Position numbers and translations under genes: made by a program. From Acanthamoeba lenticulata (Eukaryota > Discosea > Longamoebia > Acanthamoebidae), in contig NAVB01000136.1 in assembly GCA_002179805.1 (NCBI GenBank), positions 1 to 64,000 on the forward strand: DNA of 64,000 nucleotides, written 5' to 3'. A model generated the notes under the pieces. That model was given only the letters and a program-made list of their open reading frames with translations, was not told where the DNA came from and ran no database searches. This document shows, piece by piece, positions 26,653-38,739 of the stretch (the stretch's first letter is position 1; the number at the start of each line of letters is the position of its first letter).

Positions 26653-29600
26653 ATGGATGGCGGAGGGAGCAGCAGGAAGCGGAAGGCGGCCCGCGTGCAG
26701 CGCCTCACGCCACGAGAGCAAGAGGCACACTCGTGGGTGGTTGTCCCTGAACAACAAGCCCCCTTGGGTGTGGGAGCTGGGGAGCACGCGAGAGATGCAC
26801 AACCGACACCAACAAAGCGATTCATCTTCGAGCCCCAGCTGATGAACAGCGAAGATGACGCAGATGCATCACCCCAAAAGAAGCGACGGGTCAAGAAGAA
26901 GCTTGGGGGCCGTGCAAGGAGCAACGCACACGCTACAGACCAAGATGAGGCTCTCACGTTCCGGACCCTCAGCGCGCATCCAGACGAGGAAGAGGAAAGT
27001 GAGGAGGATAGTGGCGTCGTCATCGGCACCATCACCCTCCTCGACGAGCTCGGCGAGGTTGCGCACGAGAGTAACCCCAACGACCACGAGGGTCACGTCA
27101 GCATCACCCGCGTCAAGCTGGTGCCATTCCAGTCGCCCATCCTCTCCGACGCTGAGGTCGCCCAAGCCTTGGCAGGCGACGAGGCCAGCAGCACGCATGA
27201 CGATGGTGCATCATCTTCGTCATCTTCATCGGAACAACAAACGCCAGAACGGCCCCAGCTGCGCGCTACGCTGGGCCTCTTCCTCTCAGCCGCGGGCGAC
27301 GTCGTGGCCTGCGCCGCCCTGGACAGCGCCTGCACAGTCCCTGTCGACGGAGGTCAGCCCGTGCCGCAAGAGGTCATCGACGCTGCGCTCTACCTCCTCC
27401 GTTACAAACCGCAGCTCGTGGGCGTTCACGCGGCCGTCGTGGCGCCGTCCCCCAACAGCAAGCGTCCACAGGCCGCGGGCGAGCGCCACATCGTCCTGCG
27501 CCTGGTCCTGCAACCAACCGCGTTTCGTGGCACTAAGCGGGCAGACGAGCTCAAGCGGGAGCAGCCCAGCAAGGCCTTCCACGCCCTGCGCCGGCTCATG
27601 GCCTGGGCCTACCCGGGCACCGTCCACGGTACGTGGCCTTTTTTCCACACTGGTGCTCAGGAATCTCGGCCACTCACACAACCTCTATGGTACAGACCTC
27701 TATGACGAGGAGAAGCCAGCGAGCGAGGTCACGGCTAGCCAGAACGAGTCCGTGGGACCGGCCAAGTCAGCGGCCGACGACGATGACGAGGGCCACCAGT
27801 CCTTTGATCCAATGAACCTCTACCGCGAGCTGTCGCGCTGCAGCGAGACCGGGCGACGCAAGTACAAGCAGGAAGAAGAAAAAGAAGAAGAGGTCAAGAA
27901 CACGACCAGCGACTCTTGTGAGGCCATCCCGGGCCTCGTTGCTTCGCTGCGGCCCTATCAGCAGATGGCCGTGCGCTGGATGAAGCATCGGGAGGAGGCC
28001 CGGCCTCGTCATATCGCGGCCGTCATCGCGCCGGCCGAGACCGACCAGGAGGGCGCCCAAGGCGACGAGAGCGTGATGCCCCTGGACGATGAGGCCGAGG
28101 TCGCGGCCGAGGACAAAGGCAAGGAAAAGGCTGAAACGGTCCTTCCTTCGCGCACCAACGAGGCGCTGCACCCGCTCTGGACCGAGTACCGCGGGGTACG
28201 ACTGGGCGGGACCGACGAGCAGGAGGCCAAGGTGGTGTTTTACTTCAACCAGTTCACGGGCAAGTTCTCGCTGCGGCGCTTCGCTGCACCGACCGACGTA
28301 CGCGGAGGCATCCTGGCCGACGAGATGGGTTCGTTGTCCCTTCGAGGGGAGTCGTGCTCAAGGACATGATCAGCCGCTCATCACCAAACGACACTCGACA
28401 CTTACACCCACAAACCAGGTCTGGGCAAGACCGTCGAGGTGCTGGCGCTCATCCTCGCCCACCCGTGGGCTGGTCCATCCGCCGAGGACGGCTTCAGCAC
28501 GTTGCAGGTCAAGACGGAGCCTGGGGCAGATAAGCAGGGAGCGAGCTCGAGCCTCGGCTCCATCACACGAGCGCGCGGGAGGTTGAGCCGTGCGACCAGT
28601 CAGCGCGACAAGAAGAGGCGGCATGCCGAGGTCGATTCGCCGGAAGTGGAGGAAGACGAGGTACATCACTCTCCTTGAGAATTTGAGATATGCGCACATA
28701 ACTGACATCGGGGTGCTTAGGATCGCGTGTGGTGCTTCTGTGGAGATGATGACCCCGACTACGCTGGGACGTGGGTGCAATGCGAGTGCTGCAAGCGGTG
28801 GCAACACGCCGCTTGCGTCGGCTATGCCGTGCCCTCGACAGCTGCAGCCTCCTCCGCCACGATCGGCCCAGTCGACGCCGCGACTGGAACATCGGCGGAG
28901 GCAGACGAGGCCGCGAGCAAGACGAGCTCAAGGCGGAGGCGAAGCGCAAAGAAGCGGAAAACAACAGCGGACAAGAAGAAGGCGCGCAAGCGGCGCAGCA
29001 AGCCGAGCCGTGAGAGCAGCGCCGAAGACGAGGTCGAGGTCGAGGAGGCCGACGAAAGCGCCGAGCCGACGGTCACCGAGACGCTGACGGGTGATTCCTA
29101 CGAGTGTCCCGAGTGCACGGCCCGCAGCGGGCGCCTGCTCGACTCGCGGGCCACGTTGATCGTGTGCCCTGACTCGATCCTCACCCAGTGGCAGCAGGAG
29201 ATCGGGCGCCACACCCAGCCCGGCGCGCTCAAGGTCAGTCGCCTTGCTTGGTTGTTGATTACAGAGGCTGACGGTATGAGCGATCATGGTCCAGGTGCTG
29301 GTCTACGAGGGCGTGCGCGGAACAGTCTCCAAGCACACGGGCGGGCTGGCCGTCGTGCGCCCGGCCCAGCTGGTGGACCACGACATCATCCTCACGACAT
29401 ACACCACCCTCAGGTAGTACTTGCCACGTCACAAGGGCTTGCGCGCGGCTCGGCTTTGCTCGGCCGGGATGTATGGCTGACCGCGCACCGCGTTCTGTGC
29501 GCACAGGAACGACCTGAGCCACGTCATCAGCCAGACCCCGACCCGCAGCTTCCGGGACAAGAAGCGCTATCGGCCCATCCCGACGCCCCTGCTCGGTACG

Positions 29601-32600
29601 ACGAGCCCACAGCCCCTGGGCTTGGACCTGGGCCTGAATCTGGACCTGATCATTGCTGGCTCACACCGCAACGACAGGAGTGCGATTCTGGCGGACGTGC
29701 TTGGATGAGGTGCAGATGATCGAGACGCCGTCGACCAAGGTGGCCAGCATGGCGCTGCGCCTGGCGACGGTCCACCGGTGGGGCGTGAGCGGGACGCCCA
29801 TCCAGCGGCGCGGGCTCGAGGATCTGCACGGGCTCATCGCCTTTCTCCAGCTGGCGCCCTTTGACAACCGCAGCGTGTGGCGCCAGTGCGTGCAGCTCCC
29901 CTACGAGCGCTGCCCGGAGGCGCGCGCGAGCCTCCACGCCTTCCTGCGCGGCATCATGTGGCGCACGAGCAAGGTCGACGTCCTGGACCAGGTCGACATC
30001 CCGCCGCTCCACGAGCGCACCCGCTTCCTCACCTTTTCGCCCGTCGAGGCCCACTTCTACCGCAAGCGGCTCAACGACACGGTCAAGCGGACTCACGCCA
30101 TCTTCGAGCGCCTGCGGCACAGCCGGGCGATCCACTTTGAGAAGAGCGTGGCCAAGATCTTCACGTCGCTCGTGTCCCTGCGCCAGGCCTGCTGCCACCC
30201 GCAGGTGGGCAGCAAGTCGGGCTTCACGTCGCTGCAGAAGAACACGATGACCATGACCGAGCTGCTGCTCCAGCTGATCGTGCGCGCCAGCCTCGAGTGC
30301 GCCGACAGCCAGCGCAGCCTCGTGGCCGCCCTCAACGGTTTGGCCGGCGTGGCGCTGGTGAACGACGACAAGCGCCAGGCCATCCGCAACTACCGCGAGG
30401 TCCTGGCCATGGAGTTTCGCCCCATCGACGACGAGGGCCGCAAGCAGCTCCCGGCCCACGTCAACGAAGGTGCCATGGCCGCTCGCTCAGGCTCTGGCCT
30501 GGGCCTTTGGGCTAACCGCACACGTGCTCCGTTCACACAGCCGAGATCGTAAGCGTCGACGCCCTGCAGCGCCTGCATGCGCTGGCCAACCTGGCCGAAG
30601 TTTTGCAGGGCCTGACTGACGACGAGCGGGTCGAGCTGGAGCGGACCGAGGGCCACACGCTCAACGACCATCGCCTGGTCGAGGAGGCCGCCAAGCTGCG
30701 CGAGCTCTACGCCAAGAAGGCCGAACTCGAGCAGCTCGTCGTGCAGGACAAATGGAAGGAGGCCACACACAAGATCACCGAGTCCGAGGACGCCGCTCTG
30801 ACCTCTGCCGGCAAGGCCAAGGCTAAAGACGAAGCCGAGGCTGAGGCCGGCGTCGACGCCGAGCGCGAGACCCGGCTTAACGCCTGGTGGGCCGAAGCGC
30901 TGGAGCTCATCCGGGCTGACCCAGCTCAGGAGCGCGAGTTCGTGGCCAAGGTGCGGGATGACCTCCTAGCTCAAGAGGAGCGCGCTCGGGGGCGCCTGCG
31001 CGGCCGCACCAGCGGACGAGCACTGTCGCTTGCCGAGCGGTTCCAGTCCGTCGGGACGCTGCGGATCATCCTCTACAGCGAGCTCCGCGAGCTGGCGCGT
31101 CGCCGCGCGGCGGCGGTCGACGTCCTGCGCCGGCTGGGCGACCGCGAGCCCTCGCAGGCCGACGTCGAGCTCAGCGGCAACTGCCGCCAGTGCCGGACGT
31201 ATCTCAACAAGACCGGCCAGGTGTGCGACCACTGCAAGGCCCACGTCCTCCTCATGAACTACGACGGCTGCCTATACCGCTACCGCATGAAGGCCGCGGG
31301 CGAGGCCGACGATGAGAACCTTGTCGACAACAAGAACAAGAAGGGCCGTGACAAGAAGGGTGCCGACGGCAACGTCGACGGGGAGGGCGACGATGCCGGG
31401 CCGGGCTTTGGCAGCTTCCGCGAGAGCTCTGAGGCCGAGCAAGTCCTGGCCCACCTGGTGCGCCACTTGCGCGCCACCGGCGGCCCCTGTCGCGAGCTGG
31501 CCGAGGAGGGCGCCGACCACCTCAAGCGCCTGCAGCTCATGAAGCACGAGCTCAAGCTGAGCCACGAGGTCTGGACCAAGCAGAAGGAGCGCCTTTCGGC
31601 CCTGGACGAGCTCGAGATGGCCACGGTCCGCATTCGGCTGCGCGTGCCGGGCGAGGTCGTGCCGCCCGAGGAGGAGGTGGTCAAGCTGTGGCCCGTGCAG
31701 GTGGAGGAGGTCCGGCGACGGCTCGAGGCCATGAAGCTCGAGGCCGCCGCCGAGCTGCGCCGCGCGCGGGGCCAGCTGCGCTACCTCAAGACCCTCGCGC
31801 AGAACAAGGCCGCCGTCGAAGCCGAAGCTGGAGCTGGAGCCGAGGCCCAGGCCCAGGCCCAGGCCGGGACCAGCAGCGTCGCGCCCAAGGACACGGCCGA
31901 GGGCGAGGACTCACCGACACCGTCCAAGGAATGTGTCATCTGCCAGGAGACGCTGCAGGACGACAGCGACGTGGCGATGCTGCTGTGCGGCCACGAGTTT
32001 TGCTGCGCGTGCATCATGACGATGGTCGACCGGGCTCAGCACGGGACCATCAAGTGCCCGACCTGCCGCACGCGCATGAACACCAGCGAGCTCACCTTCT
32101 TTGCCGGCGGCGGCACTCGTCTGCAGTCTGGCCAGGCCAACGCCGACGCCGATGAGGCCGAGAGGAGCGACGAGGCCGAGGCCGAGCTCCAGGACGAGGC
32201 CGAGGAGCGGCGGGTGGAGGTGCGGGGCAGCTGGAGCACCAAGATCGAAGCCGTCGTGCGGAGCATCCTTTACGTGCAGCAGGCCGCCAAGCGCGCCCGT
32301 GAGGACAAGGGCAAGGAGCGAGACGGCGAGGACGAGATGGTGCTCGAAGGCGCCGAGTTCCAGGACGAGGCCCAGCAGCTGCGGCTCGACAACAACGGCC
32401 AAGTCAAGTGCCTCGTGTTCAGCCAGTGGGACGACGTGCTGCTCCTGGTCTCCCGGTGCGACTTCCCAGCTTTTCTTGGAATCCCAAGCATGCATCGACC
32501 AACCGGTTGACTGACGACGTGTTGGGACGGCCTCACGACAGGGCCCTGAGCGCCAACGGCGTCAACAACCTGCGCCTGCGGACGTCCAACAAGAAGCACC

Positions 32601-33661
32601 TCCAGCGCGACCTCGATGCCTTCAAGACCCGCGCCGACGTGCCCGTCCTCCTCCTCCCCATCCGGTACGGCCCACCTATGCGTCATCCGCACACACACAC
32701 ACACACACGGCCTCACACGCGTGGCCAGGACGGGCTGCAACGGGCTGAACCTGATCGAGGCCACGCACGTGTTCATCGTCGAGCCCTCCCTCAAGTACCC
32801 ACCAGCCCGCTCGGCCAGCAGCGGTCCTGGTCTGGCTTTAACTGGTGTTTTGTGTGGGGCAGTCTCGGGGCGGAGGCGCAGGCAGTGGGGCGGGTGCACA
32901 GGATCGGACAGGCCAAGCAGACCTTTGTGTACCGCTTCTTCATTCACAACACGATCGAGGCCAAGATCCACGACCACGTCTACCTCAAGGCCGCCTCGCC
33001 CGTGAGGCCGGCAAAGCCAGGCGGCGGCAGCGACGAGAAGACGGCGCTGCAGGCCGCGTCGACAGTTGACGACAAGGCCTCGGCTAAGGCAGAGGACGAG
33101 GCCGGCCACGAGGGGACGCCGTCGGCGGTGAAGCATAACCAGCAGGCCGATGAGGACGACGCCCAGCTATGGGCCGAGAACTTGAGCCACTTCCACCGGA
33201 CCAAGCAGGGCCGCGAGTGCGGCATGAGCCTGGTCGAGGTGGGGGAGCTCCTGGGACTCGACGTCCGACACGATGTCGTGACGGGTGGCCGCCTCTCGGG
33301 CTCGGCCGAGGCGGAGGAGGTGGACCAGCCCGGCAGGCTCCTCGAGGACGGCACCGCAGCGGTGGACGGCCGTGAAAGCGAGCAGGGGCTGCGCAGTGCA
33401 GAGGACGACGCCTACTGGAACGCGCTGGTGCTGCATAACCGACGGGCAGTGCGGCGCGAGGACGCGCTGCACGAGCTTGAGCGTGTGGCGTCATGGGAGA
33501 AACGGTGGCGAGCGTCTTCATCGACATCGTCAGCCACAGAGGAAAGTGGGGAGGTAGAGGCGGACGGAGCGGCTGAACAGGTCGAGCGACGGCGTGGAAG
33601 ACGCGTCGCGCTGCCCGTTTGGCTGCAGCTTGACGCCCTTCCGCTTGCCCCCTCCCCGTGA
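26653..33661 (+). CDS. SHPRH: SHPRH-like SNF2 helicase with PHD and RING fingers (E3 ubiquitin ligase)
   Basis: Homolog of SHPRH, a nuclear ATP-dependent translocase and E3 ligase that polyubiquitinates PCNA in error-free damage tolerance. The N-terminal 350 residues are charged and contain low-complexity acidic and serine runs. SNF2 motifs: Walker A split by an intron (GGILADEMG then LGKTVEVLALIL, near 28310-28450), motif II as CLDEVQMIE near 29700, SGTPIQ near 29790. A PHD finger is inserted after Walker A (CFCGDDDPDYAGTWVQCECC, near 28735), closing with YECPEC near 29100, as in SHPRH. A RING finger (CVICQ..CGHEFCCACI..CPTCRTRM) lies near 31930-32080, then HelC motifs: LVFSQWDD, GCNGLNLIEA and AQAVGRVHRIGQAKQTFVYRF. 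This insertion order is diagnostic. A charged 200-residue tail follows. The ATG at 26653 is the first in frame. Several short introns join in frame. Confidence 0.93.
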
Positions 33662-33784
33662 GCAAACATGTTCATTGTTATCCACACCCAAGGTAGCTGA
33701 GCAAGTGGTTTATATTTATCGTCTTCCATGTACAACACCACAAACACTAAAGTGTAACCACTCAGCATCAACGAGCAACTACGT

Positions 33785-35140
33785 TCACCTCTTCCTCTTC
33801 GTCGTAGAAGACGACTTGCTCATCTTGAGCTTCTTCAGCAGCCGGCCCTTCGCCGTCTTCTCTCCCGTCGATCTCTGCGCCACAGACCGCCTCTTCGCCG
33901 GTGGCGTCGTCTCCTCCTCTTCCTCCTCCTCTTCGTTTTCATCGTCATCATCTACACCGTCATCCTCCGTCTCCGCCTCCGTCACCGCACGGCTGCGCTT
34001 CTTCTTGGGCAGAACAGGCGGCAGGTCATGAGGCTCGTCGAAGAGGCCCGCCAGCCGCTTGCCCACTTCTGTCAGCTCGATCGGCGGCAGCCGCGCCAGA
34101 TGCTCCTCGTAGCGCGCCTTGAACGCGACGGCAGCGTCGGTCGAGTACGTGCGCGGCATCCCGTTGCGCTTGAACCCGCACGCCGCCCAGTGGCTCGACG
34201 TCGCCCGGTCGTTGAAGGCCCGCCGCCGCGAGACAAACTCGCGCTTGAGCACATGCTGCACGCGCGCCATCGAAACGTAGGCCACGATCCGATCGCGCCC
34301 CTGCGCCGTCGGCGCCTCGTTCTGGTGCGCCGTGTCGGAGAACCACACGACGACGTCGCCCGCCTCGGCCTTGACCCGCTTGCGCTTCATCGGCACCGGG
34401 TGCGGCGCCTTCTTTTCCGGGTCGTCGTCGTCCAGGTACCGACGGCCGTCCTTCTCGATCTCGGCGATGAACGGCTGCCGCTCGCTCCGCAGCTTGCTCC
34501 CGCTCTCGCTGACGGCCATGGGGAACAGGTGCCAGTTGTCCTTGCACTCGAGCCCGTTCTCGCGGAAGTAGCCGTCGTGCGCGCGGTGGCTCTTGTCCCA
34601 CACGACGAGGCCGCCGTCGTCAAAGCCCGTGCAGTCCTCCATGATCACAGCCGACTGCAGGCACTGGAAGGGCTTGGGCGCCGTGCCGTGGTCAAAGTGG
34701 CCCCAGTGGCCCTGCGGCCGGCGCGACGTCTGCGCGAGATAGACGCAAAAGGCGTCAAAGGACACGCGCAGGTCGTCGGGATGGCACCCAAAGTAGTCGG
34801 CCCACAGGGCGACGATCTCCTCGCGCTGGCGCAGCTGCCACATGAACCAGGCGTGGCCGCCCACCTTGTTGATGCCGTGGATGGTGCCCGCCGGCAGGTT
34901 GGAGGGCGACCAGGCCTTGGGGTTGTCAAAGGTGAGGCGCTCGTCCCAGAGCTTGTAGTAGGTCTCCACGCCCTGCTTGAACTCGTCGGTGGCGCTCTTG
35001 GGCAGCACACCGCGGATGCGCGCCCACCCGTGCTCCTTCAAGTGCGCCCGCACCTCCTCCGTGAAGTACTTTCTCTTGGCATTTGTCGCCACATCACCAC
35101 CACTACCACCTTCGCGGTTCGAAACAGACGGAGCCTCCAT
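33785..35140 (-). CDS. PhyH-type 2-oxoglutarate/Fe(II) dioxygenase, intronless
   Basis: Single uninterrupted exon of 451 aa. The fold matches phytanoyl-CoA dioxygenase-like 2OG-Fe(II) oxygenases: an N-terminal LKEHGWARIRGVLP segment, the iron-binding HxD in GHWGHFDHG, a core strand GGLVVWDKSHRAHDGYF, the distal iron-binding His in DVVVWFSDTAHQNEAP, and a downstream Arg in DRIVAYVSMARV for 2OG. The substrate is unknown. The C-terminal 90 residues are acidic, then lysine/arginine-rich (KKKRSRAV, KRRSVAQ, KKLKMSKSSSTTKRKR), suggesting nuclear localisation. I start at ATG 35140; the frame is open 81 codons further upstream through AT-rich sequence that looks like leader. Lack of introns contrasts with every large neighbour. 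It converges with SHPRH, 123 bases between stops. Confidence 0.8.
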   Translation of the reverse strand: MEAPSVSNREGGSGGDVATNAKRKYFTEEVRAHLKEHGWARIRGVLPKSATDEFKQGVETYYKLWDERLTFDNPKAWSPSNLPAGTIHGINKVGGHAWFMWQLRQREEIVALWADYFGCHPDDLRVSFDAFCVYLAQTSRRPQGHWGHFDHGTAPKPFQCLQSAVIMEDCTGFDDGGLVVWDKSHRAHDGYFRENGLECKDNWHLFPMAVSESGSKLRSERQPFIAEIEKDGRRYLDDDDPEKKAPHPVPMKRKRVKAEAGDVVVWFSDTAHQNEAPTAQGRDRIVAYVSMARVQHVLKREFVSRRRAFNDRATSSHWAACGFKRNGMPRTYSTDAAVAFKARYEEHLARLPPIELTEVGKRLAGLFDEPHDLPPVLPKKKRSRAVTEAETEDDGVDDDDENEEEEEEEETTPPAKRRSVAQRSTGEKTAKGRLLKKLKMSKSSSTTKRKR

Positions 35141-35626
35141 CTCTATTACTCTTTCTATTGATCTTTTTTTTTTGTTCTTTTGATCTCCAATCAATCTTGT
35201 TTTTATCTTTTGATCTTTCGATCGAACGACGTAGATTCTCGATCCTCGAAGAGCTCTCTTCTTTACAAAGCTCTCCACGAACACACACAACCGTCTGCAA
35301 ACAATGAATGAAGCAGCAGGAAGGGGCTGGAGGCGAAGACAGCTGAAGCCGAGGCGCAGTCGTGAAGAAAAAGACAACAGCACACGTCCGCCGCTCTTTA
35401 TGGCGGGGCGCAGTCGCCAAAAAAGACCACTTCGTAGAAATAATTGCGCGAATTGTTTTCCTATTCTTTTTCGCTTCTCACTATTCGTTTCTTATTCTCA
35501 ATCTTGATTCGTTGTAAAGAATTTGAGAAACGAACGCTATTCCAACAACGCGATAGGCAGCTGGGCTTGTGTACGAGATGAGGGTGAGGGGTACATGTTG
35601 GTGTGGATGACGCACGCTCCTCTTCT
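35141..35626. other. AT-rich intergenic region between dioxygenase and PUF60
   Basis: Holds the upstream region of the intronless dioxygenase (T-rich on the plus strand, with GATC-containing repeats such as TTTTGATCTTTCGATCGA near 35210) and the 3' flank of PUF60. Short open frames here have no coding character. No RNA gene or promoter motif was recognised. Confidence 0.4.
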
Positions 35627-38605
35627 TCAGTCTTCAGAGTAGTCCTCGGCCATGAACTTCTTTTCGTCGTAGAAGGCAGCCTTGATCTGCCGTCCGCCGA
35701 ACCACCGGTTGTTGAGCGCCGTCAACGCCTTCTGCGCCTCTGTTCATGTTGAAGAAGATGGTGAGCCGACCTCATTATCAACTAGTTCATGATGATGGCG
35801 ACATAAGACAAAGTGGAGGGTGTACGGTCGGGGGCCTGGAAGAGAATAAATATCTTGATGACGACATCGCCGGGCTTGTCCGACTGGCGCTCCTGGTAGA
35901 TGACCACTCGCTCGACCATCCCGTACTTGGAGGCCTCGTCGGTGATCTCGCCCTCGAGATCGTCGTCCACGTCCTCCGGCCCGACCATGTTCTTCAGCAC
36001 CATGCATCGCGACGTCTGCGTGCACGCGTCGCCACCATCATCAGCATTCTCATCCGCACCAACCAAATTAAAGAGAAGAAGACGAACCTTGCCGCCGGTG
36101 GCACCGCGCGCCAGCTTCTGCATGAGTGCGTAGCGCTGGTTGGGGGTGCTAACGGTCAGATTCTCCTCATGGCTGAGGGAGTCCTCCGCTCGCTTGGCCG
36201 CGAGGGCCTGCGCCATGGCCGCTGCCGAGTTCATGGCCGCCGCAGCCGCCGCGGCTGCTCCCGGGCCGCCGGCGCCGACCGCCGGGCCACCGAGGCCGAC
36301 GCCAGTCATGTTGGCAAAGCTGTGCATGCCCGGCATGGGGAACGGCGTCCCGAGCAGGCCGCCGCCCAGGGCCGGGTTGAGGAGGCCAGGCATGGGGCCG
36401 CCGGGCGGAGTGGGCAGGATGGGCGGCGCGCTGGAGATGGCGCGGCCCACGCGGATGGGCCGGCCTCCCAGATCAAACCCGTTCATCTGCTGGATGGCCT
36501 CCTCGGCTGGCTTGCTCTCCTCGTACTCGACGAAGCCATAGCCCTTGTGCTTGCCCGTCTCCGGGCTCGGCTGCACACACCACGTCAGGGCCACGTCACG
36601 CGGCACAAAAACCACAGCCAAGAGAGAGGTCGTACCACGAGCACGCAGGACCTGACGGCGCCAAAGGCCTCAAAGATGGATTTAATGTCATCAGCGGTGA
36701 GGTCCGGGTTGATGGAGCCCACGTAGACCCGGTTGCTGACGTTCTCGGTGGCGCTCTTGCCCGTCAGCGCCGCGAATTCCTGCAGCATCTCCGGCGTCGG
36801 CTGCGAGGCAGCCGCCGCAGCTGCCGTGGCGGCGGCCACGGCAGCAGCCTTTTGTGCCGCGTTGTGCTGGAGAAGGATGGCCGGATTCATCACCGGCAGG
36901 CCCGGGGCACCGAGGCCCGGCGTGATCAGGGGCGACGACGCCATGCCGGGCATGATGATCGGCGGCATTCCGGGCACGCCGGCGCCGACCAGACCGTGGG
37001 GGCGGCCCACTTTCAGTTGTCTTGCGGAGCGGAAGAGAGGTGAGCTGGGCTGAATAGAGACATGAATGCACACACGCACACGCACGCACGCACGCACATG
37101 GATTCACACGACGCTAAAGAAAGCCGAGGAGGGAGGAAACCAAATGGACACGCGTGAGGCGGCGCGCGGGCGGCAGCCAAGCAAACAAGCACACGGCGCA
37201 CGGTTTGTGAAGGAGGGAGAGGACATGCGCACCTGCCGGCCAGCATGGTGCCGTTCATGTGCTTGAGCGCGGCGGCCGCAGCGTCAGGATAGGCGTATTC
37301 GACGAAGGCAAATCCTTTCGATTTTTGCGTGATGGGGTCCTGATAGAATCAACAAATTAATATATTACCAAAAAAACACAAAACAAACAAAACAAACAAC
37401 AAAACAAAACAAAAAAGACGCAAAGACGACGACATGCGGGTTTGGGTCATTGCAGAAGAGGAAGACCTTGGTGAGAGACACGGTCTTGATGGGGCCGAAG
37501 GGGGAGAAAGCCTCCTTGATTTGGTCCTCTGTCAAGTCGAAGCTGAGCGAACCTACGTAAATGCGGCAGGCGAGCTGCTGGTTCACTGGCGAGCTGGCCG
37601 CCATCTTGAGCGCCAGCTGCTGCTGTTGGAGGAAGGCCTGCTGCAGCTGCAGCGGGTTCATGATGCCAGGCTTCAACGGGAATGGGTTGGGCATGGGCAT
37701 GGGCATAGGCAGAGTGGGGAGTGTGGGCATGACAGGCGTTGGGGTTGGCTTGGCAGCTGCGTCGCCAGCAGCACCTGCCGGTTACGTAATGTCACACCAC
37801 ACAACCAACATTAATCGAGATGATTGATGGAAAAACCCACTGCCGACTCACGAAATGAGCGACACCCAATTTCATACATACCAGCAGGCTGTCCACTGAC
37901 AGGTTGCGCTGTTCCGGACGCCGCAGTCGCTGCGGCTAGCGCGGGCGCTACTGTGTCCCATCCACTCCTTCGCCGTTTGCGATCGTCATCCTTGCCGTCG
38001 CCGCGGGGACTCTTGCTGCGCGATCGCGTACGGCGTCGCCTTTCTCGATCGCGTTCACGACTGCGGCTGCGAGCGCGGGGACTCTTGCTGCGCGAGCGCG
38101 TACGACGGCGCCTCTCTCGATCGCGTTCGCGACTGCGCCGCTTGTCCCTGCGGTCGCTCCTATCTCGTTCCCTGCTGCGACTTCGTCGGCTACGTCGCCT
38201 ATCTCTGTCCCGATCACGATCCCTGTCCCTGTCTCTATCCCTATCGCGTTCTCGGCTTCTGCTTCGCTTCCGCCGGCTCGAATCCTTATCTCTGTCATTT
38301 CTATCTTTATCTTTTTCTTTACGATCCCTTCGGTCCCGGTCGCGATCTTCTTTGCTTCGTTCTGTTTTTTTGTCCCTCGCCTCTGCTTCGACCCCATTCA
38401 ACTTCTCATTTTTGGTCTCGCCAGGACCGGCAGTGTTGTCGGCCTCCTCATCCGAGGTTTTGCCCATTTTGGCTGCCTCCTTGGGCTCTGAGTTCACTTC
38501 CAAAGCTCCAGCTGCCTCATGGGTGGTTATGGCAGTCTCCATGGCATCTCCGGCCGCATCTGCCTTTACCTCTCGATGGGGGCTGTCCCTCGAAGCCTCC
38601 TCCAT
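35627..38605 (-). CDS. PUF60: PUF60/FIR-like splicing factor (SR-rich, two RRMs, C-terminal UHM)
   Basis: Poly(U)-binding factor that helps U2AF define 3' splice sites in the nucleus. The first exon (38605 to about 37870) encodes an acidic start and a long RS/RD/RE-rich domain, then DRKRRRSGWDTVAPALAAA. RRM1 has CRIYVGSLSFDLTEDQIKEA and KGFAFVEY; RRM2 has RVYVGSINPDLTADDIKSIF and GKHKGYGFVEYE; both are followed by GR(Q/P)(L/I)(K/R)VG(R) as in PUF60. A Gly/Pro/Ala/Met-rich linker leads to a U2AF-homology motif with MVLKNMVGPEDVDDDLEGEI and VIYQERQ, ending ALNNRWFGGRQIKAAFYDEK, the PUF60 hallmark. The RS domain at the N terminus is more extensive than in the human protein and recalls U2AF65 or RBM39. 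Six or more introns; the stop is at 35627. Human PUF60 lacks this RS extension, so annotation as U2AF-related is the alternative. Confidence 0.9.
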
Positions 38606-38739
38606 CGATTCGATCCTCTCTAAATTGTGTTGGCCAATGCCAACGTAAAGTTAGGGAAAAAAAGAAATAGCCACAAAATGATATTTAAGATTAATTCTAC
38701 ACGCAGGGACAATTCCAGACAAAAGTGGTGGAGTGGCCG

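Noticed and set aside
32690..32710. CA dinucleotide repeat (also 18011-18028 and 53240-53260)
   Set aside because: Short intronic microsatellites of ordinary type; not CRISPR and not transposon ends.
35220..35240. GATC-rich short palindromes as an operator
   Set aside because: AT-rich eukaryotic leader sequence; simple repetition of GATCTTT-type units without spacing typical of a binding site.
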